From: Leucobacter sp.
GTDB taxonomy: Bacteria; Actinomycetota; Actinomycetes; Actinomycetales; Microbacteriaceae
NCBI GenBank assembly: GCA_031178565.1
Contig: JAPSIU010000036.1
Location: forward strand, 1 to 9,318
DNA length: 9,318 nt
Direction of reading: 5' to 3'
The translations under genes and the position numbers were made by a program. This document shows positions 5,187-9,318 of this stretch, one piece after another. The notes under the pieces were generated by a model that was not told the DNA's origin, did no database searches, and saw nothing but the letters and a program-made list of their open reading frames with translations. The first letter of the stretch is position 1. Every line of letters begins with the position of its first letter.

Positions 5187-6785
5187 ATGCCGCAGCGGTC
5201 CACCGTCCTCAGAGGGATCCGGCGCGCGCTGACGACGTTCGCCGCGGTCGTGCTCGTCGCTCCGATGAGCATCGGGTGCGCGACGATCGACCCGGATCCG
5301 GGCTGGCGGGCGCCCGCGTGGTCCGATGCTCCGGGAGTCCGGTCGGTCGTGCAGGTGGAGCCCGGCGAGGGCGCCGACCCGGCACCCGATCCCGAGCCCG
5401 ACCAGGCGGAGCCGGGGTTCATCGAGGGGCGGATCCGGAACGACGCCGTGCAGCTGCAGGCCCGCTACGTGGAGCTGCCGGGGGTCCACGTGTTCAACAC
5501 CCGCGTCTCGGAGCTGCTCCGGGAGGCGATCGGGGCGACGGGGAAGAGCTTCGAGCCCGAGGTGTTCCCGGTCGACGCCGGGCTGGGCGATCGGGGATGC
5601 GTGCCGGGGTCGCTGAGCTGGCCGGCCGAACGCGTGCTCGCGTCGCCCGAGACGGGCCCGACCGGCGGCAGCGGCACCGCGGTGACCTGCGAGATCGTGG
5701 CCATGTTCGCCAGCGTGGTGGCGGTCTCGATGCGCACCGTCACCGGAACGGAGGAGGCGATCACCCGAGACGCTCGGGTGACGCTCTACGCCGATCTCGC
5801 CTCGGGAGGGCTGCACGAGGGGAGCGCTCAGTGGAACGGCGACGCCTCACCCGGCCTGTGGCTGCGCGCGGTGGAGCAGCTGCGCCGCGCGTCAGGCGGG
5901 CTGAGCGCCGCTCCGCTGGCCGCGCCCCCGGAGGACCAACTCGCCCTCGCCACCCGCGCGCTCGAGACCGTTCGCCATCTCGACGGAGGGGGCGCGACGC
6001 TCACGATCCCTCCGGGCTTGGCGTCGCCGGAGCTCGCCGGGCTCGGGATTGACGCGACAGCCGGTGCCACGGTCGTCGAGGTCGACGCCGAAACGCTCTC
6101 CTCATGGGAGAGCGAGCTGGCCGCCGAGCTGAGAGGCCGGGCCGCGGAGCCGTTCGTCGGACTGCCCGCCTGGAACGGGAACCAGGGCGTCGACTGCGGC
6201 CTCGTCGCCTGCGTGGCCGTGACCTACGACGACGGCCCGTCCGCCTTCACGACGTCGCTGCTCGACACGCTGCTGGCCGAGCGGGCGCCCGCGACGCTGT
6301 TCATGCTCGGCGGCGCGGCGCGGGGAATGCCCGAGGTCGTCCGGCGGGCGGTGGCCGAGGGGCACGAGCTGGGAAGCCACACGATGACGCATCCGGACCT
6401 CACGCGGGTGAAGCCGGAGGAGGCCCGGCGAGAGGTGCTCGAGGCCGGCTCCGTGCTCTCGGAACTGACGGGCCTGCCGATCACGACCTTCAGGCCGCCC
6501 TACGGAGCCCTGAACGACAAGGCGCTCGACGCGATCGGCCTCCCGGCCGTGCTGTGGTCTGTCGACACGCTCGACTGGAAGACGCCCGGGACCGAGGCGC
6601 TCGTGCAGCGCTCCGTCGGGGAGGCGGCCGTCGGCGACATCATTCTGTTCCACGACACCCACGCGGAGACGGTCGAGGCCGCGAGCGCGGTGTTCGGGGG
6701 ACTCAGGAACCGCGGTTTCACCCCGGTCACGGTCACTCAGCTCTTCGGGGGAGACGTGCCGAACGGAAGGGTGTCGGAGCGGTGA
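5187..6785 (+). CDS. Lipoprotein polysaccharide deacetylase (NodB domain)
   Basis: A 532-residue secreted, probably lipid-anchored deacetylase. Residues 1-30 form a signal peptide with basic start (RGIRR) and hydrophobic core; SIGC gives a lipobox-like site with the lipidated cysteine at 31. About 300 residues of unassigned, mostly extracytoplasmic sequence follow, possibly an RsiV/DUF3298-like region as in some PgdA proteins. The NodB homology domain begins near 343 with complete motifs: TYDDGP (346-351; Asp348 catalytic base, Asp349 metal), SHTMTH (metal His398 and His402), RPPYG (436-440), DTLDW (460-464) and FHDTH (His489 catalytic acid). This predicts metal-dependent removal of acetyl groups from N-acetylated sugars or ester-linked acetates on cell wall or surface glycan. 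AGGAG lies five bases before ATG 5187. The stop overlaps the next GTG, so the two genes form an operon. Confidence 0.9.
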   Translation: MPQRSTVLRGIRRALTTFAAVVLVAPMSIGCATIDPDPGWRAPAWSDAPGVRSVVQVEPGEGADPAPDPEPDQAEPGFIEGRIRNDAVQLQARYVELPGVHVFNTRVSELLREAIGATGKSFEPEVFPVDAGLGDRGCVPGSLSWPAERVLASPETGPTGGSGTAVTCEIVAMFASVVAVSMRTVTGTEEAITRDARVTLYADLASGGLHEGSAQWNGDASPGLWLRAVEQLRRASGGLSAAPLAAPPEDQLALATRALETVRHLDGGGATLTIPPGLASPELAGLGIDATAGATVVEVDAETLSSWESELAAELRGRAAEPFVGLPAWNGNQGVDCGLVACVAVTYDDGPSAFTTSLLDTLLAERAPATLFMLGGAARGMPEVVRRAVAEGHELGSHTMTHPDLTRVKPEEARREVLEAGSVLSELTGLPITTFRPPYGALNDKALDAIGLPAVLWSVDTLDWKTPGTEALVQRSVGEAAVGDIILFHDTHAETVEAASAVFGGLRNRGFTPVTVTQLFGGDVPNGRVSER

Positions 6786-7369
6786 GCGGGCGGGAGATCG
6801 GGAGGAACGGCACCGCGGGGCGCGGCGCGCGGCCGGGGCGCGGCAGACGGCGGGTGACCGGATCCGTCCTCGGGATCCTGATCCTCGGTGCGGTCGTCGT
6901 CGGGTACGCCGTCACGCTCGGACCGGGTCACTACGCCCGCCTGCACGCGGAGGTGACGGAGCAGGGGCTGCCGGTGGAGGTCACCGGAGATCTGAGCGTC
7001 ACCCCCGGGGCCGGCTGGATCGCGGAGCCGCTCGTGACCGATCTCGTCGATTGGCCGCCGCTGCCGCGGCTCCAGGACTGGTCGGTGCTGTTCGGAGAGG
7101 AGACGGGCGTGCTGCTGCGCTCGCCGGATCAGCGGCTGCGCGTCGAGCTCCGGTCCGACGGCGAGGATGCGCCGAGGGGCGAGGTGCTGACCGAGATCCT
7201 GGCCTCGGGGCTCACGGTGCGGCACGTGGACACGCCGTCCTCGATCCTCGCGGTGGTCGACACGGCGTCAGGGCCGCTCTCCCTGCGCGCCGAGGTCGAA
7301 GAGGGGGAGTCCATCGACGCCTATCGGCCCACGGTATCGCTGCTGCTCGAGAGCATCGGAGCGGGGTGA
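6782..7369 (+). CDS. Single-pass membrane protein of unknown function
   Basis: A 195-residue protein I do not recognise. Its first 24 residues carry eight arginines. One hydrophobic segment follows (about 25-46), then roughly 150 residues of soluble sequence, so the predicted topology is a short positive tail inside and the main domain outside. That domain has alternating hydrophobic/polar stretches suggestive of beta strands (for example VLLRSPDQRLRVELRS and ILAVVDTASGPLSLRAEV) and a PGAGW turn near its start. By pattern alone it could be an LpqN/PsbP-like fold, but that is a guess. It has no cysteine lipobox and no catalytic motif. GTG 6782 overlaps the deacetylase stop as GTGA, with GGAAGG at 6765-6770 and GGAG at 6776-6779, so translation is probably coupled. 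Co-expression suggests a helper or partner of the deacetylase. Confidence 0.75.
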   Translation: MSGREIGRNGTAGRGARPGRGRRRVTGSVLGILILGAVVVGYAVTLGPGHYARLHAEVTEQGLPVEVTGDLSVTPGAGWIAEPLVTDLVDWPPLPRLQDWSVLFGEETGVLLRSPDQRLRVELRSDGEDAPRGEVLTEILASGLTVRHVDTPSSILAVVDTASGPLSLRAEVEEGESIDAYRPTVSLLLESIGAG

Positions 7370-7377
7370 GACCGCGG

Positions 7378-9306
7378 TTACGCCGCGTCCTCGGGTACGA
7401 GCAGCTGATGCTGCGCCAGTTCGCGGTAGAGCGGGGTCGACGCGACGAGTTCCTCGTGAGTGCCCTCGCCGATCACCCGGCCGTCGTCGAGCACGACGAT
7501 CTTGTCCGAGTCCACCACCGTCGAGAGGCGATGGGCGATCACGATGAGCGTGCGGCCCGTCGAAACCGAGTCGAGGGCCTCGCGCATCAGGCGCTCGTTC
7601 ACGCCGTCGAGGCTCGCGGTCGACTCGTCGAGCAGCAGGATCGGGGGAGCGGTGAGCAGCGCGCGGGCGATCGCGAGCCGCTGCTTCTCGCCGCCCGACA
7701 GCATGATCCCGTTCTCTCCCACTTGGAGGTCGAGCGCGGACGCGAGCCCGGACGGCGCCTCTCCGTCGGCCGTAGCGCGCTCCCGCCCGAGGGAGCGGTC
7801 GAGGAGGCCGCCGAGGTTCACGGCGCGGAGCACGCGCTCGCAGGCGGCGTCCGAGGCCTCGGGTGCCGCGAGCCGCAGGTTGTCGCCGAGGCTGCCGGCC
7901 AGGACCGGGGCGTCCTGCTCGACGTAGCCCAGCTGCGCGCGGAGCTCGGCGCGGTCCAGTGTCCGCAGGTCCGCCCCGTAGAGGGAGACGGCTCCCTCGT
8001 CGGGGTCGTAGAACCGCTCGATCAGGCCGAGGATCGTGGACTTCCCGGCACCGGAGGGTCCGACGAGCGCGACGCGCGTGCCGCGCGGCACCTCGAAGGT
8101 GACCCCGTGCAGCACCGGCGTCGCGACGATCTCCGGGGGCGCGGCTTCCGCCTCGCGCTGCGCGCCGCGACCTCCTCGGACGAGCTGCCGGGCATCCGCG
8201 CGGGCGGGAGCGGCCGAGCGATAGGTGAAGCGGACGTTCGACAGGCGCACGGCCGGGGCGTAGTCGAGGCGGGATTCCGCGAGCGGCACCACCCGACCGA
8301 TCGGCGAGAGCTCGAGGTCGCGATCGGTCTCCGTCGGAAGCGCCGTGATCTCCTGAATCCGGCCGAGCGCCCCGAGCGCCTGGTTGATCGCGGCGATCGC
8401 GCCGAAGGCCTGGCCGAGCGGCGCCACCATGAGGAACAGGAAGACGATGAACATGACGAGCTGCGCGATCGTGATCGAGCCGGTCGCCACGCGGAAGCCG
8501 CCGAGGCCCAGCACGACGAGGAACGACAGCTGCATCGCGAGGAATGAGACCGGCACGATGAAGGCCGAGATGCGGGCGACCCGCACGCCGAGCACGTAGG
8601 CCTCGGTCGCATCGCGCTCCGTGGCCTCCTGCTCCCGCTCGGCAGCCCCCGCCGCCCGGATCGTGCGGATCGACGAGATCGTGCGGTCGACCTGCGCGGC
8701 GAGATCGCCCACCTTCTCCTGGGCCCTCGCGACCGCGGGGCGGATCCTGTTCGACACGAGCACGACCACCACGAGCGCGACGACGATCACGCCGAACGTG
8801 ATCCCGAACAGCATCGGATCGATCACGAGCATGCCGATGAGCGCGCCGAAGAACACCAGCAGCCCGCTGAGCGCCTCGACGAGACCCTGGGTGAGCACGG
8901 CGCGGAGCAGCGTGGTGTCGCTGCCCACGCGCGAAACGAGATCGCCGGTTCTGCGGCGATCGAACTGGGAGATGGGAAGATTCAGGATCTTCCCGATGAG
9001 GCGCTTGCGGCTCGTCAGCACCACACCCTCGCCCATGCGCTGCAGCACGTAGTGCTGCAGCCCGCTGAGCACGGAACCGACGACCACGATCACCGTGAGC
9101 AGGGCGAGCAGCCAGCCGAGGGGGCGGCCGCCCTCCACCCGGGCGATGATCTGACCGAGGATAGGGGGCTGCACGAGCGAGGCGACGGCGCCCGCGAGGC
9201 CGAGCCCGACCGCGAGAATGAGCAGCCGACGCTGCTCGAAGAGGTAGGGGATGAGCTGTTTCAGCGAGGCGCGCGGTCCTCGCGAGACCTCCGATTGACT
9301 TGCCAC
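7378..9306 (-). CDS. ABC exporter half-transporter (fused membrane and ATPase domains)
   Basis: A 642-residue type-IV exporter of the BmrA/LmrA-like kind, which dimerises and exports lipids, drugs or peptides using ATP. Membrane segments lie at about 27-50, 63-85, 143-190 (two) and 245-310 (two). The conserved FDRRRTGDLVSRVGSDTT coupling segment follows the second. The nucleotide-binding domain is complete: A-loop Tyr362 in FTY, Walker A GPSGAGKST (Lys422), Q-loop Gln464, signature LSGGEKQ (536-542), Walker B LLLDE (Glu561) and H-loop His592. Residues 365-394 are an Ala/Arg/Glu-rich insertion between the A-loop and the next strand. GTG 9306 leaves a normal N-terminus, but only 12 bases upstream are visible, the frame stays open there, and GGCGGA touches the GTG, so a slightly longer start or leaderless start is possible. 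It converges on the operon to its left. The substrate cannot be read from sequence. Confidence 0.93.
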   Translation of the reverse strand: MASQSEVSRGPRASLKQLIPYLFEQRRLLILAVGLGLAGAVASLVQPPILGQIIARVEGGRPLGWLLALLTVIVVVGSVLSGLQHYVLQRMGEGVVLTSRKRLIGKILNLPISQFDRRRTGDLVSRVGSDTTLLRAVLTQGLVEALSGLLVFFGALIGMLVIDPMLFGITFGVIVVALVVVVLVSNRIRPAVARAQEKVGDLAAQVDRTISSIRTIRAAGAAEREQEATERDATEAYVLGVRVARISAFIVPVSFLAMQLSFLVVLGLGGFRVATGSITIAQLVMFIVFLFLMVAPLGQAFGAIAAINQALGALGRIQEITALPTETDRDLELSPIGRVVPLAESRLDYAPAVRLSNVRFTYRSAAPARADARQLVRGGRGAQREAEAAPPEIVATPVLHGVTFEVPRGTRVALVGPSGAGKSTILGLIERFYDPDEGAVSLYGADLRTLDRAELRAQLGYVEQDAPVLAGSLGDNLRLAAPEASDAACERVLRAVNLGGLLDRSLGRERATADGEAPSGLASALDLQVGENGIMLSGGEKQRLAIARALLTAPPILLLDESTASLDGVNERLMREALDSVSTGRTLIVIAHRLSTVVDSDKIVVLDDGRVIGEGTHEELVASTPLYRELAQHQLLVPEDAA

Positions 9307-9318
9307 TCCGCCAACTCT

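Noticed and set aside
2181..5422. Two long minus-strand frames opposite the fusion gene and the acyltransferase
   Set aside because: Both are low-complexity Arg/Asp/Gly/Glu-rich translations without motifs, lying opposite genes with clear families. The first even runs into the tRNA.
7051..8547. Plus-strand frame of 498 codons opposite the ABC transporter
   Set aside because: It is a shadow. The minus strand carries every ABC ATPase motif in order, while this frame has only charged low-complexity sequence.

Overview
The window looks like chromosomal DNA from a high-GC Gram-positive actinobacterium. GC is roughly 70% by eye, GTG starts are frequent, coding is dense with GTGA stop/start overlaps, one gene has a leaderless-type start, and a tRNA-Thr gene follows holB and a TAP-like exported hydrolase. 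The protein flavour and this holB / hydrolase / tRNA-Thr order suggest Microbacteriaceae (Leucobacter or Microbacterium relatives). That placement is inference from memory, not a search.

Layout, left to right. (1) Positions 2-466 hold the C-terminal end of holB (clamp-loader delta'). It is translationally coupled through a GTGA overlap to a membrane-anchored or secreted alpha/beta hydrolase of the tripeptidyl-aminopeptidase type (463-2055). (2) A tRNA-Thr(CGU) gene with encoded CCA lies at 2128-2202, with an extended -10 box in front of it. (3) A 131-bp spacer carries overlapping inverted repeats that look like an operator. It is followed by a two-domain flavoprotein/methyltransferase fusion (2334-3896). 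(4) A polytopic acyltransferase-3 family protein (3959-5071) probably starts at a leaderless GTG. (5) A two-gene operon follows a 5'-UTR hairpin: a lipoprotein polysaccharide deacetylase (5187-6785) and, with a GTGA overlap, a single-pass membrane protein of unknown function (6782-7369). (6) Converging on these from the right, only 8 bp away, is a full-length exporter-type ABC half-transporter on the minus strand (7378-9306).

The most interesting gene is the fusion at 2334-3896. Its N-terminal half has a thioredoxin-reductase fold, but the active site reads CPYCHG rather than the reductase's CxxCDG. The NADPH-binding glycine motif and the HRR-type motif are not recognisable, and the usual flavin-site GD reads GN. 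These features point to the dithiol-oxidase branch (GliT/HlmI/DepH type). The C-terminal half is a complete class I SAM methyltransferase. In fungal gliotoxin metabolism, oxidation and S-methylation of the same dithiol are done by two separate proteins, so this fusion could combine both ways of capping a reactive thiol in one chain. The domain pairing probably already has a generic bifunctional name in databases; the substrate and the combined chemistry are what appear undescribed.

The acyltransferase and the lipoprotein deacetylase are neighbours that could add and remove acyl groups on cell-surface glycans, but nothing in the sequence ties them to a shared substrate. I see no mobile elements, CRISPR arrays, integrases or phage genes.
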